From Verrucomicrobiota bacterium (GTDB lineage: Bacteria; Verrucomicrobiota; Verrucomicrobiae; Limisphaerales; UBA11358): 64,000 nucleotides of DNA. The position numbers were made by a program, and so were the translations under genes. Below the pieces are notes generated by a model that was given only the letters and a program-made list of their open reading frames with translations, did not search any database and was not told the DNA's origin. Of the stretch, positions 1 through 9,093 are shown piece by piece. The DNA is taken from positions 1 to 64,000 of the forward strand of contig JACZKP010000069.1 in NCBI GenBank assembly GCA_014860005.1. The letters run 5' to 3'. How positions within the stretch are numbered: position 1 is the stretch's first letter; each line of letters opens with the position of its first letter.

Positions 1-24
1 TACCGTTCCGGCATTGCTGGAGGC

Positions 25-1353
25 GTGAACACGCGCTCCTTCGATCATCTTATCCAAGGCTGGCGCACCGTCGCGTCTGGCCTGCCCGATCGTCGCACCG
101 GCGATAACACTCAGTTTGAGATGGCTGACATTGCGCTGTCAGCCTTCGCGGTCTTCTTTACCCAATGTCCCTCGTTCCTGAGCTACCAGCAGAACATGGA
201 GCAGACCCAAGGCCGGAACAATGCCCGTTCTCTCTTTCAAGTGGGCCGCATCCCTTCTGACAACCACATCCGCCAGACACTCGATCCGGTGGAACCTCAC
301 CATCTGTTCAGCCTCTTTGATGATCTGCACCAGGCATTCGATCAGACCGGTTTGCTGCCAGCCATGCGCGCGGTGGGCGACACCCGCCTCATCGCCCTGG
401 ATGCCACATGGTATTTTTCCTCCCAATCTAAAAATGTTCACTGTCCCAACTGTTCCTGCATCCGGCACGCCGAGGGCCACACCACGCATTTCCACAGCGC
501 CATCACTCCGGTCATCGTCAGTCCCGGCCATTCCCAGGTGGTGCCGCTGCGCCCGGAGTTCATAGTGCCGCAGGACGGGCAGGCCAAACAGGATTGCGAA
601 ATCAACGCGGCCAAGCGTTGGCTGGCGGCTCACGCCGCCCGTTACTCCACCGGCAACGACACCTTGCTGGGCGATGACCTTTACGCCCATCAACCCTTCT
701 GCCGGCAGGTGCTGCTGCACGATTTCCATTTTATCTTCACCTGCAAGCCGGCCTCCCACACCCACTTGAGTTCCTGGATTGATGGCCTGGAAGCCGCCGG
801 CCAACTGCACACCTTGAAGCTGCGGATCAAAGGCAAATCCAACCGCTGGGAACACCATCACTATCGCTGGGCCAATGGCGTGCCGCTCACCGACAGCGAC
901 GACGCTTTGAAAGTCAACTGGTGCGAAGTCACGATCACCGATGCAGACGGAGCCGTGCGTTACCGCAACGCTTTCATCACCGACTGGAAAATAACCGACG
1001 GAAACGTCGCCGGACTGGTTGCCGCCGGGCGGGCGCGGTGGAAGATCGAGAACGAGAACAACAACGTGCTCAAGAACCGGGGCTATCACCTGGAACATAA
1101 TTTTGGTCACGGCAAGAAGCATCTGGCCAGCCTGCTGATGACGATGAACCTGCTGGCCTTCGGCCTGCACACGCTGCTGGAGTTGACCGATGAGAGTTAT
1201 CGGCTGATTCGCTCCACGGTGGGAGCGCGGCGCAAATTCTTTCAGCATCTGGAGGCGTTGACCACGTATCTGCACTTTGAAACGTGGGAACGCTTGATGG
1301 ATTTTATGATGCGGGGCCTGGAAATCGGGCCCTATGCCGTTCAAAAAAGCTGA
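25..1353 (+). CDS. DDE transposase, IS4/ISNCY-like
   Basis: A 442-residue cut-and-paste transposase read from a GTG at 25. Only 24 bases lie upstream, so neither the start nor the left end of the insertion sequence can be checked. D126 in LIALDATWYF and D217/D218 in LLGDDLYAH are the likely first two catalytic acids. The R-x-W-x-I-E-N block (R338, E342) followed by K350 resembles the Y-R-E-K signature of IS4-type enzymes. A Cys cluster (C140-x2-C143-x-C145) lies between the first two acids. The frame is open throughout, so it may be functional. The degraded integrase just downstream suggests this locus has received several mobile elements. The family is recognised by overall pattern; the exact IS group is uncertain. 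Confidence 0.82.
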   Translation: MNTRSFDHLIQGWRTVASGLPDRRTGDNTQFEMADIALSAFAVFFTQCPSFLSYQQNMEQTQGRNNARSLFQVGRIPSDNHIRQTLDPVEPHHLFSLFDDLHQAFDQTGLLPAMRAVGDTRLIALDATWYFSSQSKNVHCPNCSCIRHAEGHTTHFHSAITPVIVSPGHSQVVPLRPEFIVPQDGQAKQDCEINAAKRWLAAHAARYSTGNDTLLGDDLYAHQPFCRQVLLHDFHFIFTCKPASHTHLSSWIDGLEAAGQLHTLKLRIKGKSNRWEHHHYRWANGVPLTDSDDALKVNWCEVTITDADGAVRYRNAFITDWKITDGNVAGLVAAGRARWKIENENNNVLKNRGYHLEHNFGHGKKHLASLLMTMNLLAFGLHTLLELTDESYRLIRSTVGARRKFFQHLEALTTYLHFETWERLMDFMMRGLEIGPYAVQKS

Positions 1354-1507
1354 AACCCGCGAATCCGGAGAAAAACACGCTCCAGCCAGCGTGAGGCTAC
1401 GCCTTGCTCGCGTTTCATCCCACAGTCTTCAGCGCCGCTATATTCCCACATTGCTTTGCCTCAATCCACCTTCACCCCCGCTTGTAACCATCCCGCACTT
1501 AATCAAA

Positions 1508-2410
1508 ATGAGAACTGCTGTTCGCGGGCTCTGGATTCGCAACGGCCATTACCACGCCCGGCTAGACTTTGCGGATACCCAGGCCGGGGACCGCGAAACC
1601 CGCCCGGTTCACCTCGCGCAGGCCCACACCTTCCCGCAGGCGCACACCGAATTGCGCCGCCTCCAGTCCAAGCGTGAAATGGAGGAACTCCCGGTGCTGC
1701 GTCGCTGTCCGAAATTCACGGACTCCCTCGAGTAATATCACGCGTACCACGAATTGGTTACCGACGCCAAGCGGCCCCGCACCATCACCACCGAGAAAGG
1801 CAGCCTGCGGGCTTGGGAAGCCCACCTTGGCGAGACGCGCTCGAACCACATCACGCCCGCGATGATCCGGTCCATCATCGCCAAGCGGCAGGTCGCAGGA
1901 GTCTCTGGCCGCGCCGTCAATCTCGCCATTGTGATTCTGCGCAACGTACTCAAGCGAGGCATTGAGGACGGTGGGCTGCGTCGCTTCCCCACTGAAACAA
2001 TGAGCCGCTCAAGTGACTGCCGCGCAATAACAACTCCTTCAACTTGACGCCATCGAACGCCTCTGTGCGGCGGGCCGCCGCGCCACGTTTCTATGAGGGC
2101 AGGGAGGCCCAACCTGGGTAGACCGGACTCCCGCTCAAGAACGCCCAGGCGTTCGCCGATTACATCCGGCTCATGTCTTTCTACGGGTACCGCATGACTG
2201 AGACGATCCATCTGAAATGGAGCGATGTGAATGGGGAACGCAAACAACTCACAATCGGGAGCGATGGGGAGGCAAAGAATCGCACGGCGCGCCGGGTGGA
2301 TTTCAATCCGCCCTTGGAAGTACATCTCCGGGCGATGCTGACGCGGCGGGCGCCGAACCCGCAGTCCTCTCTGGTCATCCGGGTCGCTGGCGGAACGCAG
2401 TCGGTCTTTC
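1508..2410 (+). pseudogene. Degraded tyrosine recombinase (phage-type integrase)
   Basis: Three pieces of one site-specific integrase lie in order. The N-terminal arm domain starts at the ATG at 1508 (RGLWIRNGHYHARLDF) and is closed by an in-frame TAA at 1733-1735. The same frame resumes directly (YHAYHELVTDAKRPRT) with the core-binding SAM-like domain to a stop at 2045-2047. A piece of the catalytic domain follows in another frame from about 2130 (LMSFYGYRMTETIHLKWSDV, containing the first catalytic Arg). The C-terminal His-x-x-Arg and Tyr motifs are absent. One nonsense change, at least one frameshift and a 3' truncation make this a pseudogene. A segment at 1844-1988 recurs at 8317-8461. 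Confidence 0.8.
1844..1988 (+). repeat. Direct repeat copy A (integrase core-binding segment)
   Basis: A 145-base segment of the integrase pseudogene that recurs in the same orientation at 8317-8461, with about ten mismatches counted by eye. The two copies bracket the signalling operon. The match starts at the codons for NHITPAMIR and stops at LRRF; sequence on both sides is unrelated. Confidence 0.85.
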
Positions 2411-2603
2411 AGGCGAGCCAATTGCCGGGCACTCAATGCGAATCGTGTTCGTCTGCTGGCAATAATGCAAACTGCTCACAAAGGCCGAACAAAACCAAAT
2501 CATTTTACCGACGATTTCGGCTCCTTTTCGCTTGGCGTGTGCCTCTGCCAAAATCTCTAGCATCTGGTTTGGTTTGATCCGTCCCGCATGGTCGTGGCGA
2601 ATT

Positions 2604-2873
2604 ATGAAAGCAAACGAAAACCGCGATCAAAATCCCCAGCAGGGCTGGACTGCGTTGAATGCGCGGCTGGACCGGCGGGGACGCTCGGAGACCACTGGCT
2701 ATCGCTGGCGAAAATGCGATTGGCTCGAGACCACGATCAACGCGGGCAAGCATTACCTCTCCGTCGAGCAGCAGCGCGACTTTGAGCGCCGAGCAGCAGC
2801 CGGGGAATCCGCCACGACGCCTGTCACACCCTCCACTCCCCGCCTCGATTCGCCCCCCATCGTCGCCAAATAA
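2604..2873 (+). CDS. Excisionase-like small DNA-binding protein
   Basis: An 89-residue protein from the ATG at 2604. The core, residues about 15-60 (RLDRRGRSETTGYRWRKCDW then LETTINAGKHYLSVEQQRDFERRA), has the look of a winged-helix excisionase/MerR-like fold: a helix-turn-helix with a Trp-Arg-Trp recognition helix, a short wing, then a helix with an FERRA end. Such proteins commonly sit just 3' of integrases of this kind and direct excision. The tail is Pro/Thr/Ser-rich. With the integrase broken, this gene is probably a leftover of the same element although its own frame is intact. The identification is by pattern, not by an alignment. Confidence 0.55.
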   Translation: MKANENRDQNPQQGWTALNARLDRRGRSETTGYRWRKCDWLETTINAGKHYLSVEQQRDFERRAAAGESATTPVTPSTPRLDSPPIVAK

Positions 2874-2894
2874 ACAATCCACACCGATTTGACC

Positions 2895-2993
2895 GTGAGC
2901 CAACTTCCATCATTCCTTCAAGACCTGCTCGCCAGTCCGCCCCGTGCCGGGGAAGGCGTCCACGGATGGTTGAACATCCCGCACAGAATCTGA
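2895..2993 (+). pseudogene. Truncated mobile-element protein N-terminus
   Basis: A 32-codon frame from the GTG at 2895 to the TGA at 2991 encodes SQLPSFLQDLLASPPRAGEG followed by VHGWLNIPHRI. It has the appearance of the N-terminus of a longer mobile-element protein cut short soon after the VHxWL motif. It lies 21 bases after the excisionase-like gene, consistent with a third remnant of the same element. The function of the full-length protein cannot be stated from this piece. Confidence 0.35.
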
Positions 2994-3150
2994 ATGGAGG
3001 TGAAAAACCCTAATCAAATCGCCAACGCAATCACAGAATCTTCCCGAACCCCGCAGACCCTCCGCGCTGAAGCCGTCGGAAAACCGTCAGCGAAACCATG
3101 ACCAGCAGCAGCGTTAGGCGGCGCGTTGCGCCAGACTTCCCACAACGGCA

Positions 3151-4227
3151 TCAAAGGCGGTCGCCGAGAATGTAGGCAGCAACTCTGCCGCGCCCTTTCA
3201 CCTCCACACCGTTCTTAAGCGTCAGGCAGTATTTGCTTCGCAAGCGTTCACGAGTTGATTCCGAAACGAGAATGTTGTCCGGATCGCCGGCGGATTCCAA
3301 CTGGCAGGCCAGGTTGACCGTATCGCCCCACAGGTCGTAGGAAAATTTATTCCGTCCGATGACGCCCGCGATGACCGGACCAGTGGCCATGCCGATGCGG
3401 AGGCGGATGGAAGTATCGTACCGATGATTGAACTGCGCGACTTCCTTGCGCAATTCCAGCGCCAGTTCCGCCATGGCCTCGGCGTGATCCTCGCGCGGAC
3501 CGGGAAGGCCGCCGGCCACCATGTATGCATCGCCGATGGTTTTGATTTTCTCCAGACGGCGCTTCCCGACCAGCACGTCGAAAGCGGAAAAGATTTCGTT
3601 CAACATGCAAACGACCTGCTCGGCGCCAACGTGAGTCGTCAGCGTGGTGAAGCCAACCAAATCTGCCAGCAGCACGGTCACGTCCGCGTGGCTGTCGGCG
3701 ATGTTCACGTCTCCCTGTTTCATCTGCTCGGCAACAGATTTGGGGAGGATGTTCAAAAGCAGACGTTCGGATTTCTCCCGCTCGACACTGAGCTGGTCAA
3801 ACAACGATTTGGTGTAGGCGGCGTTGCCCACCCGGAGGGTCACGTCCTGGATGTCCACGGGCTTGTTCAGGAAGTCGTTGGCGCCGGCCTTGATGCCCAT
3901 CAAGCGTTCCTTGCGATCCGACAGCGCGGTCACCATCAGGATGGGAATGGCCGCCGTTTCCTCGTTGGTTTTAAGCCGCCGGCACACTTCAAAGCCGTCC
4001 ATGAGCGGCATCATCACATCAAGCAGAATGACGTCCGGCGCACGTTCGGCAATGCTGTCGAGCGCCTGCTGGCCGTTTACTGCCTCAGCAACTTCGTAGC
4101 CCTGCGCCTCCAGTGGGTCGCGCAACAAGGTGCGGTTTGGTTCTTCATCGTCCACGACCAGCACGTAGCCGCGCGAGCGCGACGCTTCAATCTTCGGACG
4201 TTCGCAGTTCAGTATTTCGTTTTGCAT
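3151..4227 (-). CDS. Response regulator fused to class III adenylate/guanylate cyclase
   Basis: A 358-residue protein with an N-terminal receiver domain (about 20-140; acidic D26/D27, phospho-acceptor D70 in ILLDVMMPLMDG, K122) joined by a coiled linker to a class III nucleotide cyclase (about 165-355). Metal-binding aspartates are D189 (LLADLVGFT) and D233 (ExxKxxGD block). K229 and D298 (YDLWGD) are the pair expected for ATP selectivity, so the product is probably cAMP. The transition-state Asn is present (N305), but the Arg normally four residues later is Gln (Q309, codon CAG), which may lower or abolish activity. It is the last gene of a minus-strand operon after a hybrid kinase and a CheY-like protein, so phosphorylation probably controls cyclase output. 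Confidence 0.9.
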   Translation of the reverse strand: MQNEILNCERPKIEASRSRGYVLVVDDEEPNRTLLRDPLEAQGYEVAEAVNGQQALDSIAERAPDVILLDVMMPLMDGFEVCRRLKTNEETAAIPILMVTALSDRKERLMGIKAGANDFLNKPVDIQDVTLRVGNAAYTKSLFDQLSVEREKSERLLLNILPKSVAEQMKQGDVNIADSHADVTVLLADLVGFTTLTTHVGAEQVVCMLNEIFSAFDVLVGKRRLEKIKTIGDAYMVAGGLPGPREDHAEAMAELALELRKEVAQFNHRYDTSIRLRIGMATGPVIAGVIGRNKFSYDLWGDTVNLACQLESAGDPDNILVSESTRERLRSKYCLTLKNGVEVKGRGRVAAYILGDRL

Positions 4228-4245
4228 GGATTTTATTATGGTTCG

Positions 4246-4638
4246 TTAACTTGGAAGACATGTGCCGGTGGATTCGAGCAGGCGAAGGACCGTGGCGATG
4301 AAAGTTCTGGTGTCAATCGGTTTGGTCAAATAGCCGTCGCAGCCCGCGCTTCGTGCAATCTCTTCGTCGCCTTTCATGGCGTGTGCCGTAATGGCGATGA
4401 CGGGCAGATGAGAGGTCGCGGGGTCGGCTTTGAGCGCCCGGGTGGCGCACAGCCCGTCCATGCCCGGCAGACTGAAATCCATCAGCACGAGATCGGGCGA
4501 AGTTTCGCGCGCCAGGTTCAGGCCCTCCTCGGCCGTTCGCGCATGATGGACGACGAACCCATTCACTTCCAACAGGTCTGCGACCAGTTCAAAGTTCAAC
4601 TGATTATCCTCGATTACAAGCACCCGGTTGGCATTCAT
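4246..4638 (-). CDS. CheY-like single-domain response regulator
   Basis: A 130-residue protein made of one receiver domain: acidic pair E10/D11, phospho-acceptor D54 in VLMDFSLPGMDG, conserved Thr in ITAHAM and Lys in LTKPID. There is no output domain. Its ATG overlaps the stop of the upstream hybrid kinase by four bases (ATGA at 4635-4638), and 18 bases separate it from the downstream receiver-cyclase, so the three are translationally coupled. It resembles the DivK/CheY-like shuttles that pair with hybrid kinases. Whether it relays phosphate or competes with the cyclase receiver cannot be read from sequence. Confidence 0.93.
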   Translation of the reverse strand: MNANRVLVIEDNQLNFELVADLLEVNGFVVHHARTAEEGLNLARETSPDLVLMDFSLPGMDGLCATRALKADPATSHLPVIAITAHAMKGDEEIARSAGCDGYLTKPIDTRTFIATVLRLLESTGTCLPS

Positions 4639-7600
4639 GCTGGAGCTCCTGTTTCGAGGGGTTCATCTTCCATGAACTCCAGACGCTCGACGTTCGCGAG
4701 CAACTGTTCCGTCTCCGTTTTGCAGGTGATGGACTGTACGTGAATGGCCAGGCGTTGTCGTTCCTCCTCACTGAGCACCGTGCCGGTGTGAACCAAAATG
4801 GGAATATTTTTCGTCTGAGGATGCCGCCGCAATTCCTCGACCAGTTGCTTTCCGTCGAAGTCGGGCATGATCAAATCCAGGATGACCACGTCCGGATGGT
4901 AGTTGAGGGCGAGTTCGAGCCCATCGCGGCCGTTGGCCGCCTGCAACACCTGAAAGCCCTTGTGCAAAAAGGTCTTGGCCACCATTTCCAGAACGGCCGG
5001 TTCGTCTTCGACAATCAACACGGTTTTGACTTCCTTGCCCGCGAGCTTGTCGTCATGCCGGAGAGCATCAATCAATCGCGGCTTGACTGCATCCGCCGCA
5101 AAAGTTTCACCGTTCAGCAAACTGAAACCAAGTCGCCCCTGGAGGTCGGCCGAAAAAATGACGGCAGGAATTCTGGAGGGAACCCGCGAGTGCAACGCCA
5201 GCAACACCGGCGAGGCGGGCAGATCGGCCAGTTTCGAATCAATCGTGATGGCAAATGGTCGCCGGGCATTGACCGCTCTGACCATCTCCTCGGCGTCCCA
5301 GGCCATCGCGACGCCGTAGCCGACTCCGGTCAGGTAGTCATTGATGGTGCGTTGTGTCTTGGCTTCATCGGTCACGACGATTACCTGCGGGTGAAGCGCG
5401 TTACCATTGCGGGCAAGAACATCCGCGGGTTGGTCTGCTTGCGACGCGGCGGACTGAATCGGCAGTAGAAAAGCAAACGTGCTGCCCCTGGTTTCGACCC
5501 CTTCGCTTTCCACCCAAATTCGCCCGCCGTGCATTTCCACGAACCGCTTGGTCAAAGCCAGGCCCAGTCCGGTGCCCTGCTGCTGGCGGCCGTACGAGGA
5601 GTCCACTTGCTCGAATTCGACAAAGATGCGCTCGTGGTCCTGCGGTTGGACTCCAATGCCGGTGTCGGTCACCGCCACACGCAGGTAGTCCTCCACCGTC
5701 GTGTGTTGAGCGGCACCTTCGGAATTTTTTTCGAGCGTCGCCATCACGGTCACGCTTCCGCGCTCGGGTGTAAACTTGATGGCGTTGCTCAACAGGTTGT
5801 AAAGAATCTGCCTGAATTTCGCCTCGTCGGCGTAAAGCTCGGGGACATGTGCGGCGACCTTGAGGTTCAATGCGATGCCCTTCTTGTGCGCCAATCCCTT
5901 AACAATGGCTTCCACATCCTGCAACGCCTTCGCCACACCAAAGGAAGTGCGTAACAGTTCCATGCGGCCGGCCTCGACCTTGGATAGATCGAGAATGTCA
6001 TTGATCAGTTGCAGCAGGTGACGGCCGCTGGTCTGAATGTTGTTGGTGTATTTGAGCTGTCGCGGGTTCAAACTGCCAAAGGTTTCGTCGGAGAGAATTT
6101 CCGAAAACCCGATGATGGCGTTGAGGGGCGTGCGCAGTTCGTGGCTCATGTTGGCGAGGAACTGGCTCTTGGCGCGATTGGCGGCTTCCGCCGCATCCCG
6201 GGTGTGGCACAAGGCTTCTTCGGCGCGTTTGCGCTTCGAGATGTCCGCGAACAGGCCGTCCGCGCACAGCACCCCTTCACGCAACCGGATGGCGGGCGCC
6301 CGATTGTGGATCCAGATCCACTGGCCGTCTTTGCGGCGAATGCGATATTCCACATCGAATTTGTTCTCCCGGGTGAACAGAAGTTGATACGCCTGCTCGA
6401 CGTTGGCGAGGTCGTTGGGATGGATGCGTTCCAGCCAGAGCGTCTTGCCGGCACCCGTGAGTTCTTCCGGACGATAACCCAGAACCTGAGTGACGTTGTC
6501 GCTCACATACACAAGTTCCTTGTCGGCGTTGGCGGTCCAGACGACGTCGGGAATGTTGGACACCAGCGAGCGGTATTTCTTTTCGCTGGCCAACAGGGCC
6601 TGCTCGGATTGCTTGCGTTGGGTGATGTCTTGAATCACTGCCTGAAACTCCCGGGTGTCGCCCTGTTCCATGAAGAGGCGGCGGACGGTGTATTGCTGCC
6701 AAACGAGTTGTCCGTCCGAGGCAGTCAAACGATGGTCAAACGACACGACCGGCTGTTCTTTGGGCAGCGCGTCGAAGAAGCTCAACGGAATGCTGATGTC
6801 CTCCTGGCCGAGCGTGTTGAGGAAATTTGTTCCCAACAATTCCTCCTGGCTCTTGCCGTAAAAGCGACAGTAGGCCCCGTTGACGAACGTGAGCGTGCCG
6901 TCCGGCTTGAAGCGGCAGATCAAATCGGTCTGATCCTCGATGATCGCGCGAAAGCGCTTCTCGCTCTCCGACATTTCGCGTTCGGCGCGCCGGCGTTCAG
7001 CGGCAGCCGCGGCCAGCAAAAGGTTTGTCACTGCAATGATCCCGATGTAACTGCCGATGAGCATCAGGCTGTCCTGCTCGGTGGTCGTCACGAACGGGCC
7101 GCGGCCTTGCAGCAACGAATGGATGGCCAGCGCCGAAACCAGCAGGGTGCCAGTCGTGGCGCCGCGCTGACCGAATCGCAGCGCCCCCCAGACGAGAAAG
7201 GGATAGGGCAGGTAGGCCAGGGGATAGTTTTGAATTCCATACACGAACCAGGAGTTGAACGAAATCAACGTGCCCACCACCAAACCCGCGCCGCAAATGG
7301 CCGCCTCAATGATGAGCCGGTAATTCAAACGGATGGCCGAGGGCGTCGCCCAGACCACGATGACCGGCGCCACCACCAGGCCTGCCAAGGCGTTCGGCAC
7401 CCACCATTCCAGAATTTTCGGAAACAACTCGTCCCACGTCACCGTGCCGGAATAGACAAGGCTCACCACGTTGAAAGCGGCGTTCACAGTGGTGCCGAGG
7501 ACGCAGGCGAACGCAACATAACCGGTCACGTCCCGCGTGCGCTCCATGGCATTGTCGAACGCGACGAATTTACGCAGCAGATACGCGCAAACGAACGCAC

Positions 7601-7877
7601 CAAGCGTGTTGCCGACTGCCGTGCCGAGCGTGAAAAAGCCCAGCGGCACACCGTTGGTAAAGGAAAACAAGACGGCACCCAGCGCCACCCCGGGCCAGAA
7701 CCGGTAGCCAAAAAGAAGTATGGCTGCCAATGAGATGCCCGCCGGCGGCCACACCAGCGCAACACTACCCGACATAAACGACGCCTCCTTGCCGAGCAAC
7801 CCACCGACAAAGTAAAACGCGATGAGGATTACCACGCGGGTAACCATCGTCAGATTCAAATTGCCAACCAATTTCAC
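4635..7877 (-). CDS. MASE1-PAS-PAS hybrid sensor histidine kinase with receiver domains
   Basis: A 1080-residue inner-membrane kinase. Residues about 1-295 form a multi-helix MASE1-type sensor. Two PAS domains follow (starting near SEKRFRAIIEDQTDLICRF and SEKKYRSLVSNIPDVVW), the second ending in a typical PAC segment. Next are HisKA with H579 in NMSHELRTPLNA, then HATPase_c (about 690-815, GTGLGLALTKRFVEMHGG). The C-terminus has a divergent receiver-like segment (about 835-950) and a canonical receiver (about 957-1065, D1001 in VILDLIMPD). It heads the operon with the CheY-like protein and the receiver-cyclase. The signal sensed is unknown. The start ATG at 7877 is the only one giving a full MASE1 domain. 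Confidence 0.94.
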   Translation of the reverse strand: MKLVGNLNLTMVTRVVILIAFYFVGGLLGKEASFMSGSVALVWPPAGISLAAILLFGYRFWPGVALGAVLFSFTNGVPLGFFTLGTAVGNTLGAFVCAYLLRKFVAFDNAMERTRDVTGYVAFACVLGTTVNAAFNVVSLVYSGTVTWDELFPKILEWWVPNALAGLVVAPVIVVWATPSAIRLNYRLIIEAAICGAGLVVGTLISFNSWFVYGIQNYPLAYLPYPFLVWGALRFGQRGATTGTLLVSALAIHSLLQGRGPFVTTTEQDSLMLIGSYIGIIAVTNLLLAAAAAERRRAEREMSESEKRFRAIIEDQTDLICRFKPDGTLTFVNGAYCRFYGKSQEELLGTNFLNTLGQEDISIPLSFFDALPKEQPVVSFDHRLTASDGQLVWQQYTVRRLFMEQGDTREFQAVIQDITQRKQSEQALLASEKKYRSLVSNIPDVVWTANADKELVYVSDNVTQVLGYRPEELTGAGKTLWLERIHPNDLANVEQAYQLLFTRENKFDVEYRIRRKDGQWIWIHNRAPAIRLREGVLCADGLFADISKRKRAEEALCHTRDAAEAANRAKSQFLANMSHELRTPLNAIIGFSEILSDETFGSLNPRQLKYTNNIQTSGRHLLQLINDILDLSKVEAGRMELLRTSFGVAKALQDVEAIVKGLAHKKGIALNLKVAAHVPELYADEAKFRQILYNLLSNAIKFTPERGSVTVMATLEKNSEGAAQHTTVEDYLRVAVTDTGIGVQPQDHERIFVEFEQVDSSYGRQQQGTGLGLALTKRFVEMHGGRIWVESEGVETRGSTFAFLLPIQSAASQADQPADVLARNGNALHPQVIVVTDEAKTQRTINDYLTGVGYGVAMAWDAEEMVRAVNARRPFAITIDSKLADLPASPVLLALHSRVPSRIPAVIFSADLQGRLGFSLLNGETFAADAVKPRLIDALRHDDKLAGKEVKTVLIVEDEPAVLEMVAKTFLHKGFQVLQAANGRDGLELALNYHPDVVILDLIMPDFDGKQLVEELRRHPQTKNIPILVHTGTVLSEEERQRLAIHVQSITCKTETEQLLANVERLEFMEDEPLETGAPA

Positions 7878-8241
7878 CTTGCTTCTAAAAACAAATCCAA
7901 TCCACTGAGCGTCGCTAAACAGTTTTTCAAGTCACCCAGGCGGGACGCACCATTGACCAGCCTTTGACTTCGGGAAGAATCACATCCTGGGCAAACCCCA
8001 AAGCCGCGGCGACACCTGAGCACCTGGCGTAAAAAGCACTTGCCATACCGCGGCTGGCGACTCGAATGGAACAGAACACCACCTTTCTGCATGACAGAAC
8101 GGCTTTTCAACACCCTGAAGATAAAGCTCACTGCCGGCCGCATCAATCAGTCCCGGACTGAAAACGCTGTCAGCATTTGTCCTACATCGTCTTGATCAAC
8201 CTGCGCGCAAGCACGCCCCAAAACAAGACGCAGGACCGCTG
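7878..8241. other. Intergenic region upstream of the hybrid kinase
   Basis: This 364-base stretch has no supported gene. It should contain the promoter of the minus-strand signalling operon, but I cannot point to convincing -35/-10 boxes. An antisense-looking 90-codon frame on the minus strand has no recognisable protein features. Confidence 0.4.
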
Positions 8242-8466
8242 ATGGCTTCACGCGAGCACTGGAAGCGCGGCCCGGAACTCGGCGGATGCTGGCTGTCGAA
8301 GTTACAAATCGGCTTGAACCACATCACGCCCGCGATGATCCGGGCCTTCATGGCCAAGCGACAGGTCGCAGGAGTCTCTGGTCGCACTGTCAATCTCGCC
8401 ATTGTCATTCTGCGCAACGTACTCAAGCGAGGCATTGAGGGCGGTTGGCTGCGTCGCTTCCGGTAG
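8242..8466 (+). pseudogene. Second fragment of a phage-type integrase
   Basis: An open stretch of 74 codons whose second half (NHITPAMIRAFMAKRQVAGV through LRRFR) is the core-binding segment of the same integrase family as the pseudogene at 1508-2410. Arm-binding and catalytic domains are missing, so it is a remnant. The first 25 residues do not match the other copy. The repeat suggests either two insertions of related elements or one element that was rearranged around the kinase operon. Confidence 0.7.
8317..8461 (+). repeat. Direct repeat copy B (integrase core-binding segment)
   Basis: Partner of the 145-base repeat at 1844-1988, same orientation, roughly 93 percent identical by eye. The two copies are about 6.5 kb apart. 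Confidence 0.85.
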
Positions 8467-8515
8467 GGTGATTGTCACGTTGATCGAATCGCTTCAACGC
8501 TGCCTCGCCAATGGA

Positions 8516-8983
8516 TCAGCAAATCTCCCCGGCAAATCCCTGCTGGCGCAGAGCCTCGAAGAGGACCACGGCAACGCAATTGGAAAGATTCAGGGAGCGC
8601 GAGGCCGGATTAAGCATCGGGATGCGCAGCCACCGCTCCCGGTTTTGTTCCAGCAACGCTTTGGGCAATCCTGCGGTCTCACGCCCGAACACAAGGTAGT
8701 CGTTGGCGGCAATCCGCACTTCGTCGTAGCGCGTCGGTCCGTTGGATTCAATGAACCAGAGGCGCGCGTCGGCCGGGAGTTTCGCCGTGAACGCCGTCCA
8801 GTTGGGCCAGCGATGCCACTCGACCTGTTGCCAGTAGTCCATGCCCGCGCGTTTCAGTTGCGCGTCGTCGAGCTTGAAACCATAAGGCTCGATGAGATGC
8901 AACGTGGTGTGCGTCGCGGCGCAGAGCCGCGCCACGTTGCCGGTGTTCGGCGGGATTTCGGGTTCGACCAAGACGATGTGCAT
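8516..8983 (-). CDS. trmL: tRNA (cytidine(34)-2'-O)-methyltransferase TrmL
   Basis: A 155-residue SPOUT-class methyltransferase that 2'-O-methylates the wobble nucleotide of certain tRNA-Leu isoacceptors using S-adenosylmethionine. Family signatures are MHIVLVEPEIPPNTGNVARLCA at the N-terminus, the central VFGRETAGLP loop and the C-terminal RSLNLSNCVAVVLFEALRQ knot. Length matches the family (about 155). It is a cytosolic housekeeping enzyme. The 110 bases upstream contain A/C-rich tandem repeats (ACCAAAC/ACCAAAA units, about 8990-9030), then truA on the same strand. Confidence 0.95.
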   Translation of the reverse strand: MHIVLVEPEIPPNTGNVARLCAATHTTLHLIEPYGFKLDDAQLKRAGMDYWQQVEWHRWPNWTAFTAKLPADARLWFIESNGPTRYDEVRIAANDYLVFGRETAGLPKALLEQNRERWLRIPMLNPASRSLNLSNCVAVVLFEALRQQGFAGEIC

Positions 8984-9093
8984 GACTTAAACACCAAACA
9001 CCAAAAACCAAACATCAACAAAGCAACAATCGCCAAACCTCAATTATTGCGACTGCGCCGAGGGCACATGCTTTCCCATTTGAACCGGCACGT

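Noticed and set aside
6009..7733. Long plus-strand frame of 574 codons
   Set aside because: It is the antisense of the hybrid kinase gene; the minus-strand frame has clear domains and motifs.
7989..7997. GGGCAAACC, a word found in c-di-GMP (GEMM) riboswitches
   Set aside because: It is on the plus strand, opposite to the kinase operon, and the surrounding bases do not form the conserved three-way junction.
7874..8146. 90-codon minus-strand frame upstream of the hybrid kinase, overlapping its start by four bases
   Set aside because: No protein-like composition, signal or motif; the overlap looks coincidental and the region is better read as the operon leader.
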